From DATJSN01 sp035504095 (GTDB lineage Bacteria > Planctomycetota > Phycisphaerae > WQYP01), in the NCBI GenBank assembly GCA_035504095.1, contig DATJSN010000012.1, positions 1-40,596 of the forward strand: a stretch of 40,596 bases of DNA. The letters are read 5' to 3'. Within the stretch, counting starts at the first letter, position 1. Every line of letters starts with the position of its first letter. The position numbers and the translations under genes are program-made. Under the pieces are notes generated by a model. It was not told where the DNA came from. It did no database searches and saw only the letters and a program-made list of their open reading frames with translations. This document shows, piece by piece, positions 23,632 through 31,115 of the stretch.

Positions 23632-24081
23632 CTATTCACCCATTTTCACAGCACGGCGGTTTTGTTTGATGCGGCTGTGCGCCATTTTCGATTCCACGCG
23701 CCGCCGTCTGCTGGCGCGGGAAGGTTTGGTTTTGCGGCGAATTTTGGGTTCTACGAGCGCTGCGGCTACCAGAGAACGTAATTTTTCCACCGCCGCCCGG
23801 CGATTGGCTTCCTGGGTTCGCTGGGAAGAACTCACGATTAAAATAAACCCTTCGGAATCAAGACGGTTGGCAACCAACTGCGAAAAACGCAGGCGTGCGC
23901 GAACCGAGAAACCATGCAGGTCATCGGGATGAATGCGCAACTCTGTTTTGGTATTGACCTTGTTAACGTTTTGCCCGCCCGGCCCGCCGGAGCGGGAAAA
24001 CCCGAACCGCATTCGCTGGCGGTCGATCCAGACTTCGCCTCCCAGCGAAATACCGGGTAAATGAACATCAAGATTGCACAT
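23632..24081 (-). CDS. arfB: Peptidyl-tRNA hydrolase ArfB (YaeJ), ribosome rescue factor
   Basis: ArfB enters the A site of stalled ribosomes and hydrolyses the peptidyl-tRNA. The 149-aa protein has the GGQ catalytic motif (35-37, in SRSGGPGGQNVNK) and the downstream VNTKTELRI strand. It also has the basic C-terminal tail needed to sit in the mRNA channel (RRKTKPSRASRRRR and following Lys/Arg). The ATG at 24081 gives the usual family length (about 140 aa) with a weak AGAAG upstream; the frame extends to 24153. It ends two bases after the convergent HTH gene. Confidence 0.92.
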   Translation of the reverse strand: MCNLDVHLPGISLGGEVWIDRQRMRFGFSRSGGPGGQNVNKVNTKTELRIHPDDLHGFSVRARLRFSQLVANRLDSEGFILIVSSSQRTQEANRRAAVEKLRSLVAAALVEPKIRRKTKPSRASRRRRVESKMAHSRIKQNRRAVKMGE

Positions 24082-24361
24082 GCTTCTATTGTAACCGGTA
24101 TTAAGGCGATAAAAACGTGCCGAATAAGGCCAAAAACTCCATTTCAGCGGCATGCCCGATGATTGTGCGTTGCCGCAAAAATTGGAAATGCCTGCCCAAA
24201 CATTGGGCGTCGCCGGTTGATGTTGTGATAACTTTCTCGTCTATGGGGAAATCTTCTAAACCGCGTAGTTTCATCAGTTAACCCATGAAAACAGCGAAAA
24301 ATTTATATCCGCCCAATATAAATAATCGCCGCTTGCACTCGTCGATTTATTGCCGTTAAAA

Positions 24362-24378
24362 CCGGCACGCGGCTTGCA
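24362..24378 (+). promoter_or_regulatory. Possible sigma54 promoter for glnA
   Basis: CCGGCACG-CGGC-TTGCA has GG and GC separated by exactly ten bases, as in the -24/-12 consensus TGGCACG-N4-TTGCA; only the first T is replaced by C. It lies about 360 bases before the glnA start. Sigma54 control of glutamine synthetase is well known in other bacteria; here it is an inference. Confidence 0.4.
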
Positions 24379-24690
24379 TTCTAGTAAGTCCGTCTGGCTT
24401 ATGCAGAATCTGCGCGCCATAAGCAGGTTAGACTGGAGCATAAGCTTGGGTAGGATGGCTGCGCGCATTCCTGTTTTCCTGAAAAAGCGCAGGCGGAGGT
24501 GTTTTTACACTATTCTGAAGTTCAAACGGCGGTCCGGAGAGATCGTTTTTCATATCCACGGATGGTTTGGTTCTATTATAAAAACATGTTGGCAGCGGCG
24601 CGTATTTCCCGATTGCCTGACATCTGGAGCCTCGGTAGAATCACCGCCTTTGTCGTTATGGATTAATGGGTTTTTTAACGGGTTTTTGTG

Positions 24691-24706
24691 GTAAACAACA
24701 GTTTAC
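24691..24706. promoter_or_regulatory. Inverted repeat just before glnA
   Basis: GTAAAC-AACA-GTTTAC, a perfect 6-bp palindrome with a four-base loop, lies 34 bases before the glnA start and is followed by a T-rich run. It could be an operator or a weak attenuator. Confidence 0.3.
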
Positions 24707-24739
24707 TTTGTGTCTTTTTTTATGAGGAGTCATGAGATT

Positions 24740-26935
24740 ATGGGTGCATTTACAGCTCGTCGTGCCGCGATTGCAGCGCTAGCCAATTTTCGCAGCGTTT
24801 CTCCGCGGATCAATTTCAAGGATACGCCGGTATCGACCATTTTTGCCAGCAATGTATTCAATGAAGAAGTGCAGCGCCAACGCCTGCCGAAAGCTGTTTT
24901 CAAAAAACTCCAGCAGACCATCAAGAAAGGCGCCACGCTGGATCCCTCGATCGCCGACGCGGTGGCCTCCGCGATGCGCGACTGGGCCGTGGAAAAAGGC
25001 GCCACGCATTACACCCATCTGTTTTATCCGATGACCGGCCTTACCGCTGAAAAGCACGACAGTTTTGTTTCTCCGCTGGAAGGCGGCGGCGCCATCCTGG
25101 AATTTTCCGGCAAGGAACTGGTCCGCGGCGAACCGGATGCTTCTTCGTTCCCGTCGGGCGGTATTCGCGCCACTTTTGAAGCACGCGGTTACACCGCCTG
25201 GGATCCGACTTCACCGGCTTACATCCTGGAAAATCCCAATGGCACCACGCTGGTGATTCCCACGGCATTTGTTTCCTGGACTGGAGAAGCCCTGGATAAA
25301 AAGACCCCGTTGCTGCGTTCCATGGAAGCCCTTTCCACCCAGGCGATGCGCGTGTTGAAGCTCTTCGGCAACAAAGACGCGACGAAGGTCTTCACCACCG
25401 TGGGGCCGGAACAGGAATATTTCCTGATTGATCGGAATTTTTATTTTGCCCGGCCCGACCTGATTAACTGCGGCCGCACGCTCTTTGGGGCCAAGCCGCC
25501 CAAGGGCCAGGAAATGGAAGATCATTACTTCGGCAGCATTCCGGAGCGCGTGCTGGCATGCATGCTCGAGGCGGAACAGGCGCTTTATAAACTGGGCGTT
25601 CCGGTTAAGACGCGCCACAATGAAGTCTCCCCCGCTCAGTATGAAATCGCTCCCATATTTGAAAATTCCAATCTCGCTCACGATCACCAGATGCTTACCA
25701 TGGAAACGCTGCGCCGGGTTGCTGAGAACTACGGCATGGCCTGCCTTCTGCATGAAAAGCCTTTCGCCCGGGTGAACGGTTCCGGCAAACACAACAACTG
25801 GTCCATGTCGACGGACACCGGAGAAAACCTGCTGAACCCCGGCGATACGCCGCATGAGAATGCTCAATTCCTTGTGTTCTGCGCTGCCGTGATTCGCGCG
25901 GTTCATAAGTACGCAATTCTGCTGCGCGTGGCCGTCTCGTCGGCGGGCAATGATTTCCGTCTGGGCGCCAACGAAGCTCCGCCGGCAATCATGTCGATTT
26001 ACCTGGGCGAACAGCTTCAGGACATCATGGATCAAATCGAGGCCGGCGGCGCCAAAAGCACCAAGAGCGGCGGCCATATGGAAATCGGCGTGAGCGTGCT
26101 GCCCAAGCTGCCGCGTGACGCGGGAGACCGCAATCGTTCGTCTCCGTTCGCTTTTACCGGCAATAAGTTTGAATTTCGCGCGGTTTCGGCGGGCCAGTCG
26201 ATCGCGGGCCCCAATACCGTGCTCAACACAATCGTGGCTGAATCGCTCGATTACGTCGCCACTAAGCTCGAAGCGGATAAAAAAGCCGGCAAGGATTTCC
26301 ACAAGTCCGTGCAAGCGCTTCTGGCGGGCATCATCAAGGAACACAAAGCCGTGATTTACAACGGCGATAATTATGTGGAATCATGGCAGAAAGACGCGGC
26401 CAAACGCGGTTTGCCCAATCTGAAGAATTCAGTCGATGCAATACCATTTTTGGTCAGCAAGGAATCGATTGCGCTGTTCACCAAATACAAGGTTCTCACC
26501 GAACGTGAACTGCACAGCCGGTATGAGATTTACCTGGAAAATTATAAAAAGACCGTCGTCATCGAAGGCGAAATGACGGCGCTGATCGCCCGGACGATGA
26601 TTCTGCCCGCCGCGTACAAATACCAGCAGGCAATCGCTTCGTCGGTTTCGGCCGCCAAAGCAGCCGGTGCTCCGGCCAAGAGCCTGTCCGTACAGGAAAA
26701 GGCGCTGGCGGCAATCGCCGAGAACATCGCCGGCCTGCAAAAATCCGTCGAGGAGCTTGACGAAATTCTGGAGCATCATGTTTCAGGCGACACCCTGGCT
26801 CATGCCAAATATGCCCGGGATAAGATCCTCCCCGCCATGAATGAGGCACGACAATACGGCGATGCGCTTGAAGAACTGGTTTCCGATGCGGATTGGCCGC
26901 TGCCGACGTACCGGGAAATGCTGTTTATCAAGTAA
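24740..26935 (+). CDS. glnN: Glutamine synthetase type III (GSIII)
   Basis: GSIII makes glutamine from glutamate and ammonia and is a dodecamer unlike GSI and GSII. The 731-aa length is typical of the type. Visible features are the N-terminal FASNVFNEEVQRQRLPKAVFKKLQ, the catalytic-domain segments GPEQEYFLID, NEVSPAQYEIAPIFE, VNGSGKHNNWSMSTDTGENLL and EFRAVSAGQS, and the helical C-terminal region. The ATG at 24740 is chosen because GAGGAG lies ten bases upstream; GTG 24710 and ATG 24722 in the same frame are less suitable. A strong terminator follows. The gene stands alone, with a possible sigma54 promoter upstream, consistent with nitrogen control. Confidence 0.95.
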   Translation: MGAFTARRAAIAALANFRSVSPRINFKDTPVSTIFASNVFNEEVQRQRLPKAVFKKLQQTIKKGATLDPSIADAVASAMRDWAVEKGATHYTHLFYPMTGLTAEKHDSFVSPLEGGGAILEFSGKELVRGEPDASSFPSGGIRATFEARGYTAWDPTSPAYILENPNGTTLVIPTAFVSWTGEALDKKTPLLRSMEALSTQAMRVLKLFGNKDATKVFTTVGPEQEYFLIDRNFYFARPDLINCGRTLFGAKPPKGQEMEDHYFGSIPERVLACMLEAEQALYKLGVPVKTRHNEVSPAQYEIAPIFENSNLAHDHQMLTMETLRRVAENYGMACLLHEKPFARVNGSGKHNNWSMSTDTGENLLNPGDTPHENAQFLVFCAAVIRAVHKYAILLRVAVSSAGNDFRLGANEAPPAIMSIYLGEQLQDIMDQIEAGGAKSTKSGGHMEIGVSVLPKLPRDAGDRNRSSPFAFTGNKFEFRAVSAGQSIAGPNTVLNTIVAESLDYVATKLEADKKAGKDFHKSVQALLAGIIKEHKAVIYNGDNYVESWQKDAAKRGLPNLKNSVDAIPFLVSKESIALFTKYKVLTERELHSRYEIYLENYKKTVVIEGEMTALIARTMILPAAYKYQQAIASSVSAAKAAGAPAKSLSVQEKALAAIAENIAGLQKSVEELDEILEHHVSGDTLAHAKYARDKILPAMNEARQYGDALEELVSDADWPLPTYREMLFIK

Positions 26936-26972
26936 TTTCGCAGAATAGTTTTTGTGATTTTAATATAAGAGC

Positions 26973-27944
26973 CTATGAGGCCGGTCCGTTTGGGCCGGCC
27001 TTCTTTTTGTTCTTTCGGTCTCTTTCAACATTCATTGAGTACTTTGTGACACGCTCGATCAATGCCGACTTAAGTCTGGCGGCAAAATTCCTGGCCGCTT
27101 CTGTGCGATACTGATCTCGATGCCATACGAGATTAGCCTGATAAGTAAGTTCGGGATCGACAATGGGAACAACGGCGAGCATGGGTTGTTCCCTTCCCGC
27201 ATGAGCAGTTACCACGGTAACCAAATGGCTTCGCGCGGCGACATCCATCATAATTTGCACATCGTTAATCTCCATGGCCACCTGAAGCTTCAGGCCCATT
27301 TTTTGCGCTGCGGCTTCCAGGAGCCGACGGTTTAAATATCCTTTGGGCGTTATCACCAAAGGTTGCCGCAAAAGATCAACGAGTCTAATCCTGTTTTTTT
27401 TGACCAGCGGGTTATCCCGACTGCAGCCCAGCATAAAAGATTCCACATATAGACTCTCCGTAATCAATTCATCGGATTCAATGTCGCCAAAAACCATGCC
27501 AAAATCGAGTAATCCAGTGAGCAAACGTTGCTGAATCACGCGGCTGTTGCCATTTTCAATAAAAAGCTGGACCTGAGGAAACTCACGATGATAGGCTGCG
27601 ATCAGGGATGGTAAAACGTCCCCAAGTAGAATAGGAACCAATCCAACCCGCAATGAACCACTGCGGCCGCCGCGCAAATCTGAAATCATATCATCAAAGG
27701 TGCGACCAATATCCTGGAGGATACGACGCACCGGGTTCAGCAATGATTCTCCAACATCGGTCAGGCCAATGTGCCGGCCAATCCGATCGAAGAGCGGCAT
27801 ACCAATAATTCGCTCCAGATCGTGGATGGTTTGTGAGAGAGTGGGTTGAGATATACCCAGTCGCTTCGCGGCGCGCGTAACATGCAACTCCTCGGCCGTA
27901 GCGAGAAAACCTTTCAAATGGCGGATTTCAATTTGTTTATCCAT
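26973..27944 (-). CDS. LysR-family transcriptional regulator
   Basis: This 323-aa protein has the N-terminal winged HTH (residues 1-60: IRHLKGFLATAEELHVTRAAKRLGISQPTLSQTI, then LERIIGMPLFDR) and a periplasmic-binding-type effector domain (about 90-300). The ATG at 27944 gives the usual start; an in-frame TTG at 27956 is also open. It is divergent from the methyltransferase gene, with about 100 bases of shared AT-rich DNA, the common LysR arrangement, so that gene is the likely target. Its last codons lie inside the glnA terminator, giving the odd end KKKAGPNGPAS. The effector is unknown. Confidence 0.9.
   Translation of the reverse strand: MDKQIEIRHLKGFLATAEELHVTRAAKRLGISQPTLSQTIHDLERIIGMPLFDRIGRHIGLTDVGESLLNPVRRILQDIGRTFDDMISDLRGGRSGSLRVGLVPILLGDVLPSLIAAYHREFPQVQLFIENGNSRVIQQRLLTGLLDFGMVFGDIESDELITESLYVESFMLGCSRDNPLVKKNRIRLVDLLRQPLVITPKGYLNRRLLEAAAQKMGLKLQVAMEINDVQIMMDVAARSHLVTVVTAHAGREQPMLAVVPIVDPELTYQANLVWHRDQYRTEAARNFAARLKSALIERVTKYSMNVERDRKNKKKAGPNGPAS
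26979..27008 (+). terminator. Intrinsic terminator of glnA
   Basis: GGCCGGTCC-GTTT-GGGCCGGCC (26979-27000, nine pairs with one T-G) is followed by TTCTTTTT. It lies 43 bases after the glnA stop and overlaps the 3' end of the convergent lysR gene. Confidence 0.85.
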
Positions 27945-27980
27945 AGGATATGTCAATTATTATCATAGTTTATATTAATT

Positions 27981-28008
27981 TTGTCGATGAACTGCCAATA
28001 CCTATAAT
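27981..28008 (+). promoter_or_regulatory. Promoter of the methyltransferase gene
   Basis: TTGTCG (27981-27986), a 16-base spacer and a perfect TATAAT (28003-28008) lie 37 bases before the gene start, in the space shared with the divergent lysR gene. Confidence 0.55.
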
Positions 28009-28045
28009 AACCCGCTTTCAGTTACCAGGAAAGAGTATAGAGAGT

Positions 28046-28789
28046 ATGGAAAAAATGAAATCGAGCAATGAAGAAATTCGAAAACGTTTTGATAAGGAAG
28101 TCGAACGATTCAGCAATCTGGAAACCGGGCAGACCGCCGTAATGGATTCTCCCCTGGCCATGGATCTTGTGACGCGGGCCGCGGCGGCGGTAACGCCCAA
28201 CGCCTTTGACGTTCTCGATGTCGGTTGCGGAGCAGGCAATTACACACTCAAACTGCTGGAAATACTTCCACGTCTGAATTGTACGCTGCTTGACCTGAGT
28301 AAACCCATGTTGGACCGTGCGGTACAGCGCGTCCAGACGCGTAATGCGGGAGTAATACGTCCCCTGCAAGTGGATATTCGCGATGCCGATCTAGGCGAAC
28401 ATTCCTTCGATATCATCATGACGGCAGTGTCGCTTCATCATTTACGCACCGATGCTGAATGGCGAGCCTGTTTTGTGAAACTATTTCGTGCGCTGCGTCC
28501 GGATGGATCTCTCTGGATTTTTGACATGATCGCCCATGATCATGAACCGATTCAGCAGTTGATGCGAAACCGCTGGGGGCAATACCTGCAAAGCCAGAAA
28601 TCTGATCCCAAAGAGGGCGTTGCATATAGAGACGAAGTATTCGCCTATGTGGAGAAGGAAGATTCACCTCGACCACTGCTGTGGCAAATCGATCTGATGC
28701 GACAGGTGGGATTCGTGGATATTGAGGTGCTGCATAAAAATTCGCTTTTTGCGGCTTTCGGCGGACGCCGACGGGGAAGCAAAACATAA
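28046..28789 (+). CDS. Class I SAM-dependent methyltransferase
   Basis: This 247-aa protein has a Rossmann methyltransferase fold: motif I DVLDVGCGAGNYTLKLLE (from residue 55), the acidic loop CTLLDLSKPMLDRA, VDIRDADLGEHSFDIIMTAVSLHHL and LRPDGSLWIFDM. An N-terminal helix (RKRFDKEVERFSNLETGQ) resembles small-molecule methyltransferases of the UbiE/Tam type. The start is ATG 28046, with GGAAAGAG upstream; a second ATG at 28055 is possible. It is divergent from lysR, has its own promoter and ends in a strong terminator. The substrate is unknown. Confidence 0.85.
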   Translation: MEKMKSSNEEIRKRFDKEVERFSNLETGQTAVMDSPLAMDLVTRAAAAVTPNAFDVLDVGCGAGNYTLKLLEILPRLNCTLLDLSKPMLDRAVQRVQTRNAGVIRPLQVDIRDADLGEHSFDIIMTAVSLHHLRTDAEWRACFVKLFRALRPDGSLWIFDMIAHDHEPIQQLMRNRWGQYLQSQKSDPKEGVAYRDEVFAYVEKEDSPRPLLWQIDLMRQVGFVDIEVLHKNSLFAAFGGRRRGSKT

Positions 28790-28858
28790 TCTGATATTTG
28801 TATAAAACATAGCTGCTGCGACGCGAGGTTGTAGGTTATGCGTTTGCAGTGTTATGGG

Positions 28859-28892
28859 CAGCCGTTGGTGAAAACCAGCGGCTGTTTTTTTT
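28859..28892 (+). terminator. Intrinsic terminator of the methyltransferase gene
   Basis: CAGCCGTTGGT-GAAA-ACCAGCGGCTG (11 pairs, GNRA-type loop, 28859-28884) is followed by eight T residues. Confidence 0.92.
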
Positions 28893-28903
28893 GCGTCGCG
28901 CAT

Positions 28904-28939
28904 AAAAAAAGAAGCCGGCGGCTCGGGACCGACGGCTTC
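28904..28939 (-). terminator. Intrinsic terminator facing the opposite way
   Basis: On the minus strand the 7-bp stem GAAGCCG/CGGCTTC (arms 28939-28933 and 28917-28911, with an inner GG/CC pairing) is followed by seven T residues (28910-28904). It must serve a transcript coming from the right on the minus strand, where no normal gene exists for about 1 kb. Confidence 0.75.
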
Positions 28940-28964
28940 CGGCGGGAAGAGGTGTGTCTTGAAA

Positions 28965-29039
28965 TTAGATAACCAAGCTTACGCTTTTTATGTAAGAGGT
29001 ATTTGTGCCCAGCGCAAATACTGTTTTAATAATGCGCAT
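28965..29039 (-). CDS. Tiny 24-aa ORF ending just before a terminator
   Basis: From ATG 29039 the minus strand encodes 24 aa starting MRIIKTVFALGT and ending SLVI, then TAA 26 bases before the terminator stem at 28939. The peptide is basic at its start and moderately hydrophobic. No ribosome binding site or promoter was recognised, so this may instead mark a small RNA. It is listed because the terminator needs a transcript. Confidence 0.25.
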   Translation of the reverse strand: MRIIKTVFALGTNTSYIKSVSLVI

Positions 29040-29126
29040 AGATTTGGTTTAAATGGTGAGGGGATTTGATTAAGACTCCAACCGGCACACTGGTTGAATT
29101 TGCGAAAAACAGCATAAAATACTCCG

Positions 29127-29909
29127 ATGTTGATCGACACCCATTGCCATTTGACTTACCCCGGGTTGATGGAACAACAGGCTGCAGTAGTGCAAAGGGC
29201 CCAGGAAGCGGACGTAAAGAAAATCATCACTATAGGAACACATCCGGGCGATCATGCCGGCGCTCTGAAGGCCGGTTCACGATTTGCCGCGGTGTTCGTT
29301 GCTTTAGGGATTCACCCGCATCATGCCCACGAAGTCGGAGAGGATTTTTCAGATCTCTTGCACAAGCAATTGCGATCCAGTGAAAAGATCGTCGCGGTCG
29401 GTGAATGTGGATTGGATTACCACGGAAATTCGGCGCCCGAAGTTCTGCAGAAAAAAGTTTTTATAGCCCAACTCGAGCTTGCTAAAAGCCTAAATTTGCC
29501 GGTCATACTTCATGTTCGCGATGCGCATCAGGATACCCTGGATATAATAAAAAAATTTCCCGAATTGCGGTTTGTCGTGCATTGTTTTTCGGGTTCACCT
29601 CAGGAATGCCGGCAGTGGATCGACCTGGGGGCCTACATCGGCTTCACAGGGATTCTCACTTATAAAAATGCCCCCGGTGTGCGTGAAGCCTGCAAACTGG
29701 TACCTGAGAACCGGCTTTTAGTGGAAACAGACGCTCCTTACTTAAGCCCTCAACCAGTCAGAAAAATCAAAATCAATGAACCAGCGTTTGTCACACACGT
29801 AGCGGCGCAAATTGCCGCCGAGCGCGGCTGCAACGTTGCCTATGTTGCTTCAATCACATCGCAAAATGCAGGCGAATTGTTCGGTGCCAAATTGCTTGGA
29901 CCTATCTGA
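29127..29909 (+). CDS. tatD: TatD-family metal-dependent hydrolase (DNase)
   Basis: This 260-aa TIM-barrel metalloenzyme has the family signatures: LIDTHCHL (metal His pair near the N-terminus), GIHPHHA, VAVGECGLDY, LHVRDA, VVHCFSGS and the closing VETDAPYLSPQP. TatD enzymes are 3'-5' exonucleases acting on DNA or RNA in repair and turnover; some members also edit D-aminoacyl-tRNA. The ATG at 29127 begins exactly at the conserved motif, though the ribosome binding site is weak. It stands alone on the plus strand. Confidence 0.94.
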   Translation: MLIDTHCHLTYPGLMEQQAAVVQRAQEADVKKIITIGTHPGDHAGALKAGSRFAAVFVALGIHPHHAHEVGEDFSDLLHKQLRSSEKIVAVGECGLDYHGNSAPEVLQKKVFIAQLELAKSLNLPVILHVRDAHQDTLDIIKKFPELRFVVHCFSGSPQECRQWIDLGAYIGFTGILTYKNAPGVREACKLVPENRLLVETDAPYLSPQPVRKIKINEPAFVTHVAAQIAAERGCNVAYVASITSQNAGELFGAKLLGPI

Positions 29910-29938
29910 CGAATTTCAGACCATCATCCGACGCTGCT

Positions 29939-30448
29939 TCATTCTTGAATAAACAATTCAGGCTCAATACCAAAGGCTTTGGACAACGCCTGAATAGTCT
30001 TGAATTGAGGTTTCACCCTTTGTTTTTCAATTGCCTGAATGGTTGTCGGGCTTAAATGCGCAGCCTCTGCAACTGAACGGATCGTCATCAGACCGCATCG
30101 GGCCTTTTGACGCTGATAAACCTTGAAAAATCGATTGGTTTCATCTTGAAGCTTCTTATACGCCCCACGGCCTTTCGATGAAGATTTGATCTCCTGCTCC
30201 CACTTGTCCAAATCAGAGCTCTCTCCATCATCACCACCGATGTCAAAAAGTTCGATGATGGCTTTCACAAGATAATTCTGTTCGTCCTCATCGCCAGCAG
30301 CCTGTGCCTTGTTGAAAGCCTCAAGATAGATGATAAGGTCTTCGCGCGCATGAGGATCCATTTGCGCAATGGCCGTGATCGTGTTGAGTGCGTCATCACG
30401 TTTGCCTTGATGCTGTTTCATCTCTGTAATTTTTTCAATAATACTCAT
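29939..30448 (-). CDS. XRE-type antitoxin of a type II toxin-antitoxin pair
   Basis: This 169-aa protein has a C-terminal XRE/Cro HTH (about 118-169: MTIRSVAEAAHLSPTTIQAIEKQRV, ending ELFIQE). It also has an N-terminal acidic helical region (residues 1-90) that may neutralise the toxin. Most HigA-type antitoxins are about 100 aa with the HTH nearer the N-terminus, so this layout is unusual. The ATG overlaps the toxin stop (ATGA), with GGAG six bases upstream. It is the second gene of the pair and should repress the shared promoter through the palindrome at 30909-30960. Confidence 0.78.
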   Translation of the reverse strand: MSIIEKITEMKQHQGKRDDALNTITAIAQMDPHAREDLIIYLEAFNKAQAAGDEDEQNYLVKAIIELFDIGGDDGESSDLDKWEQEIKSSSKGRGAYKKLQDETNRFFKVYQRQKARCGLMTIRSVAEAAHLSPTTIQAIEKQRVKPQFKTIQALSKAFGIEPELFIQE

Positions 30449-30885
30449 GTGATACTCCCGTCTTGCATACCACCCTTGAGGTTCTTAATCCGTCTGGCAA
30501 CTCGCGTTTTCACTGCGTCATCCAGTCGATTAGTCTTTTTCCAATATCCATGAATAATCCATATCGTTCTATTTTTATCATGCACCCAAAAGAACACTCT
30601 TAAATTCTTCTGGTGCAAATGTTCATCATCAAGGCGTAACTCAAAAAACGTTTCATTGCGATGCGTTACTTTTGAAAAATCCAAATCTGACCCAAGCCTC
30701 TCCTGCCGCCTCACGTCCAGCGGCCAATGTCTTAGAAGTTTTAATTGTGCGATAACCCATAATTTCTCATCTTCGGATTGGAACAAATCCTTGCGGCTTT
30801 CCCTTTGAGCCTGTCTTGTTGGCCGAATGCGAAACAAAGGCTCGATCTTACCAGCCGCATCGGTTTGCTTGTCCGGCTTAGTCAT
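30445..30885 (-). CDS. RelE/HigB-like (Gp49-type) mRNA-interferase toxin
   Basis: This 146-aa protein has the RelE/ParE-superfamily pattern. The central strands (HLHQKNLRVFFWVHDKNRTIWIIHGYWKKTNR) and the basic C-terminal helix (VKTRVARRIKNLK) match phage-derived Gp49/HigB toxins that cut mRNA on the ribosome. The N-terminal 45 residues are an extra basic extension. The start is ATG 30885 with AAGG close upstream. It lies first in the operon, the HigBA order, and overlaps the antitoxin by four bases. Confidence 0.78.
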   Translation of the reverse strand: MTKPDKQTDAAGKIEPLFRIRPTRQAQRESRKDLFQSEDEKLWVIAQLKLLRHWPLDVRRQERLGSDLDFSKVTHRNETFFELRLDDEHLHQKNLRVFFWVHDKNRTIWIIHGYWKKTNRLDDAVKTRVARRIKNLKGGMQDGSIT

Positions 30886-30908
30886 AGGCCTTTATCCATA
30901 ATCGGCGT

Positions 30909-30960
30909 CTGTAACATATTATAACAGTTTATAATACTTTATACCATAATAATGTTACAG
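30909..30960 (-). promoter_or_regulatory. Toxin-antitoxin promoter with palindromic operator
   Basis: A perfect 9-bp inverted repeat (CTGTAACAT at 30909-30917 and ATGTTACAG at 30952-30960) brackets a very AT-rich stretch. A minus-strand -10 TATAAT lies at 30923-30918. Binding of the XRE antitoxin here would block the promoter, giving autoregulation. Confidence 0.6.
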
Positions 30961-31115
30961 AAAACATTGTTATAGGAGCCGCTTTTACCCACTATTTACC
31001 TATAAATTTAGTTACTTGTGATGGTTAATTTAAAAATTCCTGATTTGCTCACCTTTTTCTCAGTTCTATTGCCTTTTACTCGCGGTATAGTTCTTTGCCG
31101 TACATATTTGCCGTC

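Larger units (their letters stand above)
24082..24739. other. Long noncoding region upstream of glnA
   Basis: No gene is supported here. It carries a sigma54-like promoter at 24362-24378, an inverted repeat at 24691-24706 and the glnA ribosome binding site (24724-24729). If transcription starts near 24390, glnA has a leader of about 350 bases. Confidence 0.4.

Noticed and set aside
25211..26344. 377-codon minus-strand ORF inside glnA
   Set aside because: It is a shadow of the conserved GSIII coding frame with no family signal of its own.
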